From Leifsonia virtsii (lineage in GTDB: Bacteria > Actinomycetota > Actinomycetes > Actinomycetales > Microbacteriaceae): a DNA stretch of 64,000 nt. The DNA is taken from the NCBI RefSeq assembly GCF_030433675.1, contig NZ_JAROCB010000002.1, forward strand, positions 558,001 to 622,000. Reading direction: 5' to 3'. Each line of letters starts with the position of its first letter. Within the stretch, counting starts at the first letter, position 1. The notes below the pieces were generated by a model. The model had not been told where the DNA came from. It searched no databases and was given only the letters and a program-made list of their open reading frames with translations. Below are positions 1 through 9,005 of this stretch, in pieces. The translations under genes and the position numbers were made by a program.

Positions 1-952
1 GAGGATCGCCGCGCGGGCGGCAACGCTCCCGTTCGCGGTCGAGGTGATCGCGTTCGGCGACGAGGAGGGCACGCGTTTCGGGACGACGCTGCTCGGCAGC
101 GCGGCCGTCGCCGGAGCCTGGCGCGACGAGTGGTGGGAGCTGACCGATTGCGACGGCGTCACGCTGCGGGAGGCCTTCGAACGCTTCAGGCTCGACCCCG
201 CGCGCATCGGCGAGGCGAACCGCGCCGGGGAAGTGCTCGCCTACCTGGAGACCCACATCGAGCAGGGGCCACGCCTGGAGGACCTCGACCTGCCGCTCGG
301 CGTGGTCACGGGCATCGCGGCCGCCCGCCGGATGTCCCTCACCTTCCACGGCGAGGCGCGGCACTGCGCGACGCCGTACGACCGCCGGCACGACGCCCTG
401 CTCGGCGCAGCCCAGGCGGTGGTCGCCATCGAGCGCACTGCGCGGTCGCTCGGGGCGATGGCGACGGTGGGACGGATGGAGGTCGCGCCGGGGGCGGTGA
501 ACGTGATCCCCGGCACGGCGACGTTGTCGCTCGACCTCCGCGCCGAGACCGATGCGGAACGGGATGCCGCCCTCGAGGCAATCCTCGCCGAGCTCGCGAC
601 GATCTGCCGGGAGCGCGGCCTGACGCTCGAACGGCACGACACCCACACCGCGGCCGCCGTGCTCTGCGACGCGAGGCTGCAGGACGCGATCGGCGAGGCG
701 ATCGCATCGGTCGGGCAGGCGGACGCGACCGGCTCCGTCCCGCGGCTGTTCAGCGTCGCCGGCCACGACGCGATGGCCGTCGCCGGTATCGCGCCGGTGG
801 GCATGACCTTCGTGCGGTGCGCGGGCGGCATCAGCCACCACGCCGACGAGGCGGTCACCCTCGACGACGTCGCCGCCGCGATCGACGCGCTGGAGCGGAC
901 CGTGGAGGCGCTGGCACGCACTCAGGCGTCGAGCTCGCCGAGCTCCTCGTAG
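1..952 (+). CDS. allC: Allantoate amidohydrolase-like M20 hydrolase (5' partial)
   Basis: The reading frame is already open at base 2, so the N-terminus lies outside the window. M20/M28-type Zn/Mn hydrolase of the allantoate amidohydrolase / beta-ureidopropionase / N-carbamoyl amidase group. Visible landmarks are GDEEGTRFG (bridging and catalytic acids), HIEQGP (metal His), GEARHCATPYDRR (the dimerisation-domain motif, usually HAGTTPM) and SHHADE near the C-terminus (last metal His). Known members hydrolyse allantoate to ureidoglycine plus CO2 and ammonia, or a carbamoyl-beta-amino acid. With allantoinase, urate oxidase and OHCU decarboxylase in the same island, allantoate is the likeliest substrate (inference). 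Its 3' end overlaps the convergent RpiR gene by about 31 bp. Confidence 0.85.
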   Translation, partial: RIAARAATLPFAVEVIAFGDEEGTRFGTTLLGSAAVAGAWRDEWWELTDCDGVTLREAFERFRLDPARIGEANRAGEVLAYLETHIEQGPRLEDLDLPLGVVTGIAAARRMSLTFHGEARHCATPYDRRHDALLGAAQAVVAIERTARSLGAMATVGRMEVAPGAVNVIPGTATLSLDLRAETDAERDAALEAILAELATICRERGLTLERHDTHTAAAVLCDARLQDAIGEAIASVGQADATGSVPRLFSVAGHDAMAVAGIAPVGMTFVRCAGGISHHADEAVTLDDVAAAIDALERTVEALARTQASSSPSSS

Positions 953-1779
953 ACGGAGGAGATCGCGGAGACGCGGCGGGTGCCGGCGGACCCGCCGGCG
1001 TCCAGCACCGCGTCGGCCAGCACGCTGACCACACTCATCGCGGCGGCGTAGCTGTCGAACGCGCCGACCGACTCCAGGGGGCACTCCAGCCACAGGTCCG
1101 CCAGCGTCGCGTAGCGGCGGGCGCTGGAGTCGGCGAGCAGAATGACTGTCGCCGGCGACGCGGCCAGCACGCGCATCAGCTCGCCGAAGCTCGACAGCCG
1201 CCGGCGGAAGCCGACGACGACCACCGCGTCCCGTTCGGTCAGCTGGGCGAGCTCCTCGCCGAGGGACTGACCGGGCTGCGGGTGCACGCCCACGCGGGGG
1301 CGGCATTGGAGCAGCGCCGTCCGCAGGTGCAGCGCCACGGGGTAGCTGTTGCGGTACCCGATCGTGAGGACGGTGTCGGCGTCCGCGAGGGTCTTGGCGG
1401 CCTGCTGCAGGGTCTCCTCGTGGATGGTCTCGAGCAGGCGCTGGAGGTTGCGGGTCTCCCGTGCGACGTGCTCCGAAAGCACGGCGGCTCCGGCCGTGTC
1501 GGTGCCGCTGATCGGGACGCCGGCGGTGCGCAGGCCCCGCACGTGCGCCTTCACCGCCGCGAAGTCCTCGAAGCCGAGCGAGGCGAACAGGCGGCTGACC
1601 GTCGCCTGCGAGGTGCCGCTCAGCTCGGCGAGCTCGCTGACGCTGTAGCTGGCGATGTCTCCCAGGTGGTCGAGCACGGCGTCGGCGACCCGCTGCGATT
1701 TGGGCGGCAGCTCCGCGTAGACCTTCTCGATGCGCCGGTCGATGGGGCCATCCGGACTGCGCGTCGTGGGCGTGGTCAT
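922..1779 (-). CDS. MurR/RpiR-family transcriptional regulator
   Basis: 285 residues. The N-terminal HTH_6 domain (about 15-90) carries the typical text VADAVLDHLG, SVSELAELSGTSQATVSR, LGFEDFAAVK. A SIS phosphosugar-type domain follows (about 120-265, TIGYRNSYP; VVVGFRRR). The family senses phosphosugars or, in several actinobacterial and proteobacterial purine/hydantoin loci, catabolic intermediates. The ATG is preceded by a purine-rich RBS (GGGGGAAAGG). An imperfect palindrome with a CGCCGGCG core (about 1844-1861) lies in the upstream gap and could be its own operator. Convergent with the allantoate amidohydrolase, so control of the purine island is plausible but inferred. Confidence 0.88.
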   Translation of the reverse strand: MTTPTTRSPDGPIDRRIEKVYAELPPKSQRVADAVLDHLGDIASYSVSELAELSGTSQATVSRLFASLGFEDFAAVKAHVRGLRTAGVPISGTDTAGAAVLSEHVARETRNLQRLLETIHEETLQQAAKTLADADTVLTIGYRNSYPVALHLRTALLQCRPRVGVHPQPGQSLGEELAQLTERDAVVVVGFRRRLSSFGELMRVLAASPATVILLADSSARRYATLADLWLECPLESVGAFDSYAAAMSVVSVLADAVLDAGGSAGTRRVSAISSVYEELGELDA

Positions 1780-1968
1780 GGCCTTTCCCCCGGTCGGCGG
1801 GACTGCCGGAGCGCAGTCATCACGACCCTAACCCACGCCCATTGTTTCGCCGGCGTAAAACCTCTGCGACGAAGTGCCGCGACCGCGCATCCTGCGCCTT
1901 TCGGGCTGGATCGAGTGGATAGCGTCGACGGTGAGGAAGGGACCGGAACGATAGCGAACACCATTCCG

Positions 1969-2559
1969 TCAGAATCCGGCGGGCGGCAGCTCGTCCTGCG
2001 GCGTGTCCACGTCGCGGCCGTCGGCCAGTCGCCCGCACTCCACGCGTTCGGCCCCGTTGGCGCTCAGGTAGCGGCGGCCGCCCTCGTCGCCGCGCAGGGT
2101 CGCGCCCATCGCCGACCAGTGCGCGCGCCCCACGACCACGGGATGCCCTGGTCGTCCGTCGTACTCCGCCTGGCGCAGCGTGTCCTCTCCCGGGTTCACG
2201 GTCAGGCGCCGGACAACCGCGGGCGTGAGCCCCGGCAGATCGACGAGGGTCACGACGGCGGCGTCGGGCTGCGGAGAGAGGCGCTCGACCCAGCGCAGTC
2301 CGCCCCGCAGGGAGACGCTGAGGCCTTCGTCCCAGCGCGCGGCGACGAGCGTGCCGACCCGCGGATCCGCCGGGACCAGCGGCAGCGCCTCCTGCGCGCG
2401 CGCCCCGAGCACGACGACCACGCGGGAGCAGCCGCCCTCCAACAGCAGCCGGACGGCCCGCGCCGACCACGGCTCGCCATCGGGCGTGCGGAGGAGGGCC
2501 TTCGGGGTGCCCATCCGGCTCCCCGCGCCGGCCGCCAGAACGATGCCCGCGAACTCCAT
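1969..2559 (-). CDS. MobA/MocA-like molybdenum cofactor nucleotidyltransferase
   Basis: 196 residues from the ATG at 2559; GTG codons at 2577 and 2574 are in frame and possible. The N-terminus has the NTP-transferase signature LAAGAGSRMGTPKALL; VTLVDLPGLTP (acidic metal site) and GHPVVV follow, typical of MocA-type CTP:molybdopterin cytidylyltransferases. MocA makes the MCD form of the cofactor that is loaded into xanthine dehydrogenase / aldehyde oxidoreductase-type enzymes. The Mo hydroxylase at 18.3-21.1 kb and XdhC at 17.2 kb are its likely clients (inference from context). Divergent from the OHCU decarboxylase fusion; only about 40 bp lie between the starts. Confidence 0.83.
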   Translation of the reverse strand: MEFAGIVLAAGAGSRMGTPKALLRTPDGEPWSARAVRLLLEGGCSRVVVVLGARAQEALPLVPADPRVGTLVAARWDEGLSVSLRGGLRWVERLSPQPDAAVVTLVDLPGLTPAVVRRLTVNPGEDTLRQAEYDGRPGHPVVVGRAHWSAMGATLRGDEGGRRYLSANGAERVECGRLADGRDVDTPQDELPPAGF

Positions 2560-2600
2560 CCCGCCAGTCAACACCACGAGCCAGACCCCACGGAGGACCG

Positions 2601-3413
2601 ATGACCACGACGATCGACGCCGAGACGCTGCGCGCCGTCCTTCCGACCGCCCTCGCCGTGCCGCGCTGGGTGGACGACGTCGTCGCGCGGGCGCCCTACG
2701 ACACGCTCGACGCCCTGGTGGGCGCGGCTGTCGCGGCGGCGACGCCGCTGAGCGAGGCGGAGATCGACCAGGCCCTCTCGCACCACCCCCGGATCGGCGA
2801 GCGTCCGGTCGGCGAGGGGGCGTCGCAGCAGCTCTCCCGGAGGGAGCAGCAGGCGGCCGACGCGGACGACGCCGAACTCGCGACGGCGATCGCGGCCGGG
2901 AACCGTGCCTACGAGGAACGGTTCGGGCGCGTGTTCCTCATCCGCGCGGCGGGTCGTTCCCGCCGCGACGTGCTCGCCGAGCTGGAGCGCCGGCTTGGCA
3001 ACCCGGACGAGGCCGAGCTCGCCGAGGTCGCCGAGCAGCTGCGGCAGATCGCGGCGCTGCGGCTGCGCACCCTGCTGGCGACGCCACGCAGCCGTGTCAC
3101 CACGCACGTGCTCGACACCGCCGCCGGGAGGCCGGCCGCCGGCGTGCCGGTGCACCTCGACTCCTGGACCGGCGCCGGATGGCAGCGGCTGGCGTCGGGC
3201 GTGACCGACACCGACGGACGCATCGCGGAACTCGGACCCGTCGACCTCGACGCCGGCCGCTACCGGCTGACCTTCGCGACGGCCGCGTACCTCGGACCGG
3301 ACGCGTTCTTCCCCGAGATCCTCGTGGTGTTCGCGATCGCCGATCCCGATGCCCACTATCACGTGCCCCTCCTGCTCAGCCCGTTCGGCTACTCCACTTA
3401 CCGCGGAAGCTGA
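2601..3413 (+). CDS. Bifunctional OHCU decarboxylase / 5-hydroxyisourate hydrolase (UraD-UraH fusion)
   Basis: 270 residues with two domains. Residues about 1-160 are OHCU decarboxylase (LSHHPRIGER holds the catalytic His; GRVFLIRAAGRS follows). Residues about 165-270 are a transthyretin-related 5-hydroxyisourate hydrolase (VTTHVLDTAAGRPA at its start, HYHVPLLLSPFGYS and the hallmark C-terminal YRGS). The two reactions turn the urate oxidase product 5-hydroxyisourate into OHCU and then into S-allantoin. The domain order equals that of plant allantoin synthase (TTL). Both active-site signatures are intact. It sits alone on the + strand, divergent from the MocA-like gene and convergent with the guanine deaminase. 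Confidence 0.93.
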   Translation: MTTTIDAETLRAVLPTALAVPRWVDDVVARAPYDTLDALVGAAVAAATPLSEAEIDQALSHHPRIGERPVGEGASQQLSRREQQAADADDAELATAIAAGNRAYEERFGRVFLIRAAGRSRRDVLAELERRLGNPDEAELAEVAEQLRQIAALRLRTLLATPRSRVTTHVLDTAAGRPAAGVPVHLDSWTGAGWQRLASGVTDTDGRIAELGPVDLDAGRYRLTFATAAYLGPDAFFPEILVVFAIADPDAHYHVPLLLSPFGYSTYRGS

Positions 3414-3420
3414 CGCCCGC

Positions 3421-3484
3421 CATCGAGTCCGCGAAGAGTACCCACCGGGACGGCGTGTCGCGGGCATTTTTCGCGGACTCGATG
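3421..3484. terminator. Long inverted repeat between convergent genes, probable bidirectional terminator
   Basis: CATCGAGTCCGCGAA (3421-3435) and its exact complement TTCGCGGACTCGATG (3470-3484) form 15-bp perfect arms around a 34-nt spacer. It lies between the ends of the convergent uraD-uraH and guanine deaminase genes. Function as a terminator is inferred; the large loop is unusual. Confidence 0.6.
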
Positions 3485-3498
3485 ACGGGGCGACGGGG

Positions 3499-3978
3499 TC
3501 AGTAGTCGGTGCGGGCGGTGTCCGCCAGCCAGGCGTCGAACGGCTCGGCGGCGGCCTCGACCCGCAGCTCGACCACCGGGGTCGGCCAGGTCGCGCGGTC
3601 GCGCGCGAACAGCTCGTAGAACTCGCGGTCGTCGAAGCCCGCCCGCGCGGCGTCGTGCCGGTCGGCAGCGAAGACCACGCGCTCCACGCGCGCCCAGAGC
3701 GCGGCCGACGCGCACAGCGGGCACGGCTCGCACGAGGTGTACAGCGTCGCCCCGGCCAGGGAGAAGTCGCCGACGATCGCGCAGGCGGCGCGGATCGCCG
3801 TCACCTCGGCGTGCGCGGTCGGGTCGTTGTCGCGGGTCACCCGGTTCTGGCCGGTCGCGAGCAGGGCGCCGTCCCGCACGATGACGGCGCCGAACGGACC
3901 GCCGCCTGCGGCGACGTTCTCGGTCGCCAGCCGCACCGCGAGGTCGAGCCAGGGCGCGTCGGAGGCCGCGGCGCTCAT
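3499..3978 (-). CDS. guaD: Guanine deaminase / nucleoside deaminase (CDA fold)
   Basis: 159 residues of the cytidine/deoxycytidylate deaminase superfamily. HAEVTAIRAAC supplies the zinc His and catalytic Glu; CEPCPLC supplies the two zinc Cys. Length and motifs match the GuaD group that deaminates guanine to xanthine. The ATG at 3978 was chosen because it overlaps the urate oxidase stop as ATGA (translational coupling); the open frame extends further upstream only inside the uricase gene. Last gene of the 11-gene leftward operon. Guanine deaminase feeds xanthine to the Mo hydroxylase encoded at 18.3 kb, a good functional fit. Confidence 0.88.
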   Translation of the reverse strand: MSAAASDAPWLDLAVRLATENVAAGGGPFGAVIVRDGALLATGQNRVTRDNDPTAHAEVTAIRAACAIVGDFSLAGATLYTSCEPCPLCASAALWARVERVVFAADRHDAARAGFDDREFYELFARDRATWPTPVVELRVEAAAEPFDAWLADTARTDY

Positions 3979-4880
3979 GCGAGCCCCGCCGATGCGCGCC
4001 AGGCGCTGCCCGCATCCGGGGCGCCGTCGCGGACGATGGTCGCCTCGATCAGACCGTAGGGGCGGTCGGCGGCGAAGAAGACCTCGTTGGGGTTCTCCGA
4101 GCCGAAGGGCGAGAGGTCCACGACGAAGTGGTGCTTGTTGGGGGCCACGAGCCGGATCTCCGCGAGCTCGGGCACCGCATCCAGTGCCGCCGTGCCCATG
4201 TGCCAGAGCGTCTGCTGCAGGGCGAGCGACTGGAGGGTCGCGAACTCCTTGACGAGGGCGGCGGTGATGCGGGTGTACGTGTCCTCCCAGTCCACGTCGA
4301 CCGTCGCGAACCGCCACTTGGCGACCACCGAGGTCGCCATGACGCGGTCGTGCGTCTCCGGCAGCGTCGTGTACCCGTCCTTCAGGAAGCCGGCGAACTC
4401 GCTTCCGGTCGACTTCAGCAGCACCAGGTCCTTGACGCCGCCGATCACGTGCTCGCGGCGGGCGTCGCCCTCACCCTCGACGGTGATCGCCGCGGTGCGG
4501 ATCTCCGGGCCGGTGCGCAGCCAGGTGTGGTCGTGCTCTGCACCGTCGACGACCGCCCGGCGCCAGGAGAACTCCTCGATCTCGATGCGGGCCCCGGAGA
4601 CCGGCTCGACGTCGTCGACGAAGTGACGGGCGAGGGTGAGCCCGAAATCCTCGATCGACCCGAGGCCGTGCTCTTTGGCGAAGGCGTAGGCGGTGTTCTT
4701 CTGGCTGTCGGTGGGGAGCACCTTCGACTGGTCGCCGGTGAGGTACGCGTCCTCGAACGAGCCCCGCAGCGCGGTCGTGACGTTCACGTCCCGGATCTCG
4801 TGACGCGGGGCGTCGCGGTAGATGCGGACGAGGCGGGTCTCGGCCTTCCCGTACTGGTGGTCCTGGAGGGTGTACGACAT
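3975..4880 (-). CDS. uox: Urate oxidase (uricase)
   Basis: 301 residues, the usual length for cofactor-free T-fold uricases. The N-terminal YGKAETR contains the catalytic Lys; LPTDSQKNT contains the catalytic Thr; LQQTLW and APNKHHF provide the Gln, Asn and His that surround the urate ring. It oxidises urate with O2 to 5-hydroxyisourate plus H2O2, the substrate of the fused protein at 2601-3413. ATG at 4880 has an AACGGAGC ribosome site. 26 bp downstream of allantoinase and overlapping the guanine deaminase start by 4 bp. Long frames that run through this region on the same strand in another phase are not genes. Confidence 0.95.
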   Translation of the reverse strand: MSYTLQDHQYGKAETRLVRIYRDAPRHEIRDVNVTTALRGSFEDAYLTGDQSKVLPTDSQKNTAYAFAKEHGLGSIEDFGLTLARHFVDDVEPVSGARIEIEEFSWRRAVVDGAEHDHTWLRTGPEIRTAAITVEGEGDARREHVIGGVKDLVLLKSTGSEFAGFLKDGYTTLPETHDRVMATSVVAKWRFATVDVDWEDTYTRITAALVKEFATLQSLALQQTLWHMGTAALDAVPELAEIRLVAPNKHHFVVDLSPFGSENPNEVFFAADRPYGLIEATIVRDGAPDAGSAWRASAGLA

Positions 4881-4906
4881 GGTGCTCCGTTTCTCGTTCT
4901 GGGTGG

Positions 4907-6304
4907 TCACAGCGGCCGGGTGAGGAGGGCGCCGTTCGGCTCCCCGTCTGTCCGCCCGCCGCGCAGGTAGGTGTCGCGGGCGACGCCGTGCAGCAGTCGT
5001 CCGTCGTACGCGGTCACCGGGTTCTTGTGCCGCAGCAGGGCGGCCTCCACGCGGAAGGTCTCGTCGGGGGCGAAGACGACGAGGTCGGCGTCTGCACCTT
5101 CCCGGATGCGGCCCTTGCCGGCGAGGCCGACCAGGTCCGCGGTGGAGGCCGCCATCCACGACACGACCCTTTCCAGCGGGATGCCGCGGCGCCGGGCCTC
5201 GGTCCAGGTCGCCGCGAGCCCGACCTGCAGACCGGCGATGCCGCCCCAGGCCACGCCGAAGTCGCCGCCGCCCGCGGTCTTCAGCTCGACAGTGCTCGGC
5301 GAGTGGTCGGTGACGACGCAGTCGAGCGTGCCGTCGAGCAGGGCGGCCCAGAGCAGGTCGCGGTTGGCGGCGTCCCGGATGGGCGGGCAGCACTTGAACT
5401 GCGTGCCGCCCTCCGGCACCTCCTCCTCGGAGATGGTGAGGTAGTGGGGACAGGTCTCCGCCGTGATCCGCAGGCCCTCGGCCTTCGCCTGCGCCAGCAG
5501 GGGCAGCACAGCGGCGGAGGAGACGTGGAGGATGTGCGCGCGGGCACCGGTGCGCCGCACGCCGTCGATGACCCGCTGCACCGCGACGGCCTCCGCCTCG
5601 GGCGGCCGCGACCCGACGAACGCGGGATACGACGTGCCGACATGCCCGGGATGCGCGTCGAGCACGCCCGGATCCTCGGCGTGCACGATCAGCAGCCCGT
5701 CGAACGCGGCGACCTCGTCGAGAGCCCGGTCCAGCTCTTCCGGGCTGAGGTGCGGGAACTCGTCGACCCCCGACGGCGCGAGGAACGCCTTGAAGCCGAA
5801 CACGCCCGCGTCGTGGAGGTCGCGCAGCCGGCCCAGGTTGGCGGGGATGGCCCCGCCCCAGAACCCCACATCGACGCGCGCCGCCGCCGCGGCCCTGGCG
5901 CGCTTGACCTCCAGAGCCGCCCGGTCGACGGTCGGCGGGATGCTGTTCAGCGGCATGTCGACGATGGTCGTGACGCCGCCGGCGGCCGCGGCGGCGGTGG
6001 CCGAGGCGAAGCCCTCCCACTGCGTGCGGCCGGGCTCGTTGACGTGGACGTGCGTGTCCACGATCCCGGGCAGCAGCACCTCGTCGTCGGCCAGCACGAC
6101 CTCCGTCGCAGCGGCGAGCGGCGTTCCGGGCTCGGCGACGACGGCGATCCTGCCGTCCTGCACACCCACGACCACGCTGCGGACGCCGCCGGGGAGCACC
6201 GCGCGCCCGCGGAAGACGAGGTCGAGCGTGCGCTCAGCCGGGGAGGTGGCTGACGGCCCAGCCGTCGCCGCTGCGACGGTACTCGATGCGGTTGCTCGGT
6301 CCAT
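4907..6304 (-). CDS. allB: Allantoinase
   Basis: 465 residues, cyclic amidohydrolase of the dihydroorotase/hydantoinase class. [14 protein letters not shown] (HxH), GVFGFKAFL (carboxylated Lys), LIVHAED, HILHVSS and VVTDHSPST (final metal Asp) are all present, and the HVNEPG variant is typical of AllB. It opens allantoin to allantoate. The first good start is the ATG at 6304, which overlaps the preceding PNPOx-like gene by 71 bp; no ATG/GTG/TTG lies closer to the conserved [10 protein letters not shown] start of the fold, so either the overlap is real or a non-standard start is used. Followed after 26 bp by urate oxidase. Confidence 0.94.
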   Translation of the reverse strand: MDRATASSTVAAATAGPSATSPAERTLDLVFRGRAVLPGGVRSVVVGVQDGRIAVVAEPGTPLAAATEVVLADDEVLLPGIVDTHVHVNEPGRTQWEGFASATAAAAAGGVTTIVDMPLNSIPPTVDRAALEVKRARAAAAARVDVGFWGGAIPANLGRLRDLHDAGVFGFKAFLAPSGVDEFPHLSPEELDRALDEVAAFDGLLIVHAEDPGVLDAHPGHVGTSYPAFVGSRPPEAEAVAVQRVIDGVRRTGARAHILHVSSAAVLPLLAQAKAEGLRITAETCPHYLTISEEEVPEGGTQFKCCPPIRDAANRDLLWAALLDGTLDCVVTDHSPSTVELKTAGGGDFGVAWGGIAGLQVGLAATWTEARRRGIPLERVVSWMAASTADLVGLAGKGRIREGADADLVVFAPDETFRVEAALLRHKNPVTAYDGRLLHGVARDTYLRGGRTDGEPNGALLTRPL

Positions 6305-6854
6305 CCGTGTCCCCCCTCCAGAACGTCACCCGGGTGGGCGTGACGCGGTAGCCGACCCAGGTCGGCGGTGCGCTGAGCGCGCCGTCCGGGTGGTCGGACC
6401 CGAAACGGTCCCAGCGCTCGCGCCGTGCGTTGCGCGGGAGCGCCGCGGTCGGCGCGTCGTTGGTCCAGGCGAGCAGCTGCAGGTAGCGCGAGCGCTCGGC
6501 GAAGGCGGCGTCGGAGGCGGCCGCGTCGGTCGGCACGGCGTAGCCCTGCACGATCACCTGGCGGCCGGCGTCCGGCCAGACCAGGGCGAGCGCGACCCGC
6601 GGATCGGCGGCCAGCTCGTGCGCCTTCCGCGACCGGGTGTCGGTGTGGAAGGACAGCGCGTTGCCGTCGAACCCGCTGAGCAGCACGTTGCGCGTGTCCG
6701 GGAAGCCGTCCAGCCCGATCGTCGACAGGGTCATCAGGGGCCGCAGCTCGCTCTCGGCCGGCGGCAGCCAGCGGCCGAGCAGGCCGAGCGGCTCCGGGTC
6801 GATCTCGTCGACGTCGTCCTTGTCGTGTCCGAAGGCGGGGCTGGAGGTGATCAC
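6234..6854 (-). CDS. Pyridoxamine 5'-phosphate oxidase-like flavoprotein
   Basis: 206 residues, PNPOx-like split-barrel fold. [35 protein letters not shown] and the C-terminal TWVGYRVTP resemble the FMN-binding layout of PdxH. Start GTG at 6854 overlaps the creatininase-family stop (GTGA). Whether the substrate is pyridoxamine phosphate, a free flavin or another ring compound cannot be read from sequence; members of this fold also bind F420 or heme. Its placement between catabolic genes and allantoinase, not near vitamin B6 genes, hints at a catabolic role (inference). Confidence 0.75.
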   Translation of the reverse strand: MITSSPAFGHDKDDVDEIDPEPLGLLGRWLPPAESELRPLMTLSTIGLDGFPDTRNVLLSGFDGNALSFHTDTRSRKAHELAADPRVALALVWPDAGRQVIVQGYAVPTDAAASDAAFAERSRYLQLLAWTNDAPTAALPRNARRERWDRFGSDHPDGALSAPPTWVGYRVTPTRVTFWRGDTDGPSNRIEYRRSGDGWAVSHLPG

Positions 6855-7648
6855 GCCGGCGCCTCCGTCGGGTGGAAGGCCGCGATCTCCTTGAGCGAGG
6901 CGACGGCCTGCCCGACCGAGTGCTCGAACAGGAGCGCTCCGTAGGACGCGTCGGCCTGCAGCGCGTCGCCGACGACGCCGGCTGGCCCGAAGTCGTCGCT
7001 CAGCCAGCCGAAGCTCACCGGCTTGCCGTTGAAGCCGAGGTACTCGAAGTCGGCGATGTGCTCCGGCACCCAGCGGTCGGCGAGCGACAGGTCGACGAGG
7101 TCGGGACGGATGTGCATCAGCACCGAGGTCTCGGTCGTGCCGCCGTGGATGCCGAGGCCGCGCTCGTCGGCGCCGCGCCCGTCCGGCGACGGGGTGTTCA
7201 CCAGCGACGGCATGAGGAAGGTGCGCAGCCCGAACCGGCGGCGGATCTCGCGCAGCGCGACCTGCAGCAGCGCCACGTTGCCGCCGTGCCCGTTGAGGAA
7301 CACCATCCGGGTGGCACCGGTGGACGCGACCGACCGGCCGAGGTCGACGACTGTCTCCATCATGGTCTCCCAGCGCAGCCACACGGTGCCGGGGGCCCAG
7401 CTGTGCTCGTCCGACTTGGTGTACGCGAGCGTGGGCAGGATCCACACGTCGAGTCCCTCGGTGGCCGCGCGCTCGACCGCCGCGTTGCCGATCACGTCGG
7501 CCAGCAGGTAGTCGGTGATGAGCGGAAGGTGCGGCCCGTGGTGCTCGACGGCCCCGGTGGGGACGACCACGATCGACTCGGGGCCGAGCGCGGCGGCGGC
7601 CGCCGGGCCGGAGAGTTCGGCCAGCTTGCGCGACGGCGCGGCGCTCAC
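6851..7648 (-). CDS. Creatininase-family amidohydrolase
   Basis: 265 residues. The family metal/catalytic motifs are visible: VVPTGAVEHHGPHLP (Glu, His), TDYLLADVI (Asp), FLNGHGGN (His) and IHGGTTETSVLM (Glu). Family members hydrolyse cyclic amides (creatinine, formylaminopyrimidines) or act in peptide-derived cofactor maturation (MftE). GTG start at 7648 overlaps the FAD-oxidase stop (GTGA), and the 3' end overlaps the PNPOx-like start. Lying inside an operon with a cytosine-deaminase-like enzyme and allantoinase, it probably opens a ring amide of an imported N-heterocycle (inference); the substrate is unknown. Confidence 0.85.
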   Translation of the reverse strand: MSAAPSRKLAELSGPAAAAALGPESIVVVPTGAVEHHGPHLPLITDYLLADVIGNAAVERAATEGLDVWILPTLAYTKSDEHSWAPGTVWLRWETMMETVVDLGRSVASTGATRMVFLNGHGGNVALLQVALREIRRRFGLRTFLMPSLVNTPSPDGRGADERGLGIHGGTTETSVLMHIRPDLVDLSLADRWVPEHIADFEYLGFNGKPVSFGWLSDDFGPAGVVGDALQADASYGALLFEHSVGQAVASLKEIAAFHPTEAPA

Positions 7649-8982
7649 AGCTGGCTCCCGGTGGCGACGGCGGCGCGCTTCAGCTTGCCGGGGTTCAGGA
7701 GTCCGGCGGGGTCGGTCTGCTCGGCCAGGGCCGCGGTGCGCTCGGGCTGGTAGTCGACGAACCACTGGTGCGGGTTGTGGTAGCCGACCCCGAGCTCGGC
7801 GAGACGCTCGAAGCCGGCGTAGACCTGCTCCTCGCTCTCGTAGACGCCGGCGATCATCCCGATCGGCCGGCCGCGCTGCGCCTCGATGTGGAGCATGCCC
7901 CCGGGGTAGACCGCGTGCACCTCGTCGATGCGCTCGACCAGGGCGTCGCCGGAGACCTCGACGTGGAAGTAGGTGTCGGGGTAGGCCTTCTGCAGCCACT
8001 CGATCGGGTGGTTGTAGGAGATCATGCTGATCTTCATGGTGGTCTGGGCGCCGTCGCGGACGTCCTCCACGCGGCCGCCCGCCGCCTCGACCAGGGCGGT
8101 CGCGGCCTCGACGGAGGCGATGTCGAGGATGGCGCGCAGGCTGGCGCGGTCCGCCGGGATGCCGGGGTCGCTCGGCAGCGCGTTCGCCAGCGTCGGCAGG
8201 TCGGCCGAGACCAGACGCGGCGTCGGCTCGAGCTCGGCGAACTCCCGGATCACCGAGAGCGCCTGGCCGAAGTCGTCGAAGCTGGCGAAGAAGCCGCGCC
8301 AGTCCTGCAGCGGCTCGAGCTTGACCGTCACGCGGGCGATGATGCCGGCGGTGCCGTAGTTGTGGATGTACGGCTCGGTCGCCTCGCCCTCGAGGTGGAT
8401 GAGCTGCGCGTCCGGGACGGCGTGCACGACGTCGAGCGCGAGGGCGAAGCCGGTGTGCAGCATCCCGTGCTTGATCGATCCGGTGCCGCCGGAGCCGCCG
8501 GAGAGGAAGCCGCCGATGGTCGACTGCGCCGTGGAGGGGTACATCAGGATCTGCTGGCCGGTCTTGTTCGCCGCCTGCTCCAGCGCGACCATCGTGGCTC
8601 CGGCGTCGGCGGTGATGAAGCCGTCCCCGACCTCCACGATCGTGCGGGCCCGAGACATGTCGAGCACGAGGCCGCCGTGCATCGGGATGCCCTGGCCGTA
8701 GTTGCCCGTGCCCTTGCCGCGCGGTGTGATCGGCACGCCGTGGCGGACGGCGGCGCCGACGGTGAGGGCGATCTCTTCCGCCGTGGCCGGGTAGGCGACC
8801 AGGTCGGCGAGGCCGAGCGGCAGCTTCGAGCGGATGACCGGGGAGAGGTGCGAGCCGTCGATGGAGGCCTTCTCCCGGGCGGCGAGGTCGCTGGTCACCC
8901 CGCGCTCGCCGAGCAGAGCACGCAGCTCCGCTTCGAGCGCGGCGACCTCCGAGGCGAGGGATGCGGTGGCGGTGTCGTTCAT
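7645..8982 (-). CDS. FAD-binding oxidoreductase (VAO/D-lactate dehydrogenase-like)
   Basis: 445 residues from the ATG at 8982, which has AGGAACACGA upstream; a TTG at 9009 is in frame but less likely. The N-terminal PCMH FAD domain shows VAYPATAEEI, PITPRGKGTGNYGQ, TADAGATM and STIGGFLSGGSGGTGS. The C-terminal half is a cap domain ending with DPAGLLNPGKLKR, the common tail of glycolate oxidase GlcD / D-lactate dehydrogenase relatives. Likely oxidises a hydroxy- or amino-substituted organic acid or ring compound. Third catalytic gene after the transporter in the leftward operon; specificity unknown. Confidence 0.82.
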   Translation of the reverse strand: MNDTATASLASEVAALEAELRALLGERGVTSDLAAREKASIDGSHLSPVIRSKLPLGLADLVAYPATAEEIALTVGAAVRHGVPITPRGKGTGNYGQGIPMHGGLVLDMSRARTIVEVGDGFITADAGATMVALEQAANKTGQQILMYPSTAQSTIGGFLSGGSGGTGSIKHGMLHTGFALALDVVHAVPDAQLIHLEGEATEPYIHNYGTAGIIARVTVKLEPLQDWRGFFASFDDFGQALSVIREFAELEPTPRLVSADLPTLANALPSDPGIPADRASLRAILDIASVEAATALVEAAGGRVEDVRDGAQTTMKISMISYNHPIEWLQKAYPDTYFHVEVSGDALVERIDEVHAVYPGGMLHIEAQRGRPIGMIAGVYESEEQVYAGFERLAELGVGYHNPHQWFVDYQPERTAALAEQTDPAGLLNPGKLKRAAVATGSQL

Positions 8983-9005
8983 TCGTGTTCCTGTCGTTCG
9001 AGCGG

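Noticed and set aside
1844-1861. CGCCGGCG-centred near-palindrome upstream of the RpiR gene as a firm operator
   Set aside because: Arms GTTT/AAAAC match imperfectly with a two-base offset; kept only as a mention.
130-2604. 824-codon + strand frame through the RpiR and MocA-like genes
   Set aside because: Antisense shadow; composition unlike a protein and contradicts well-supported genes.
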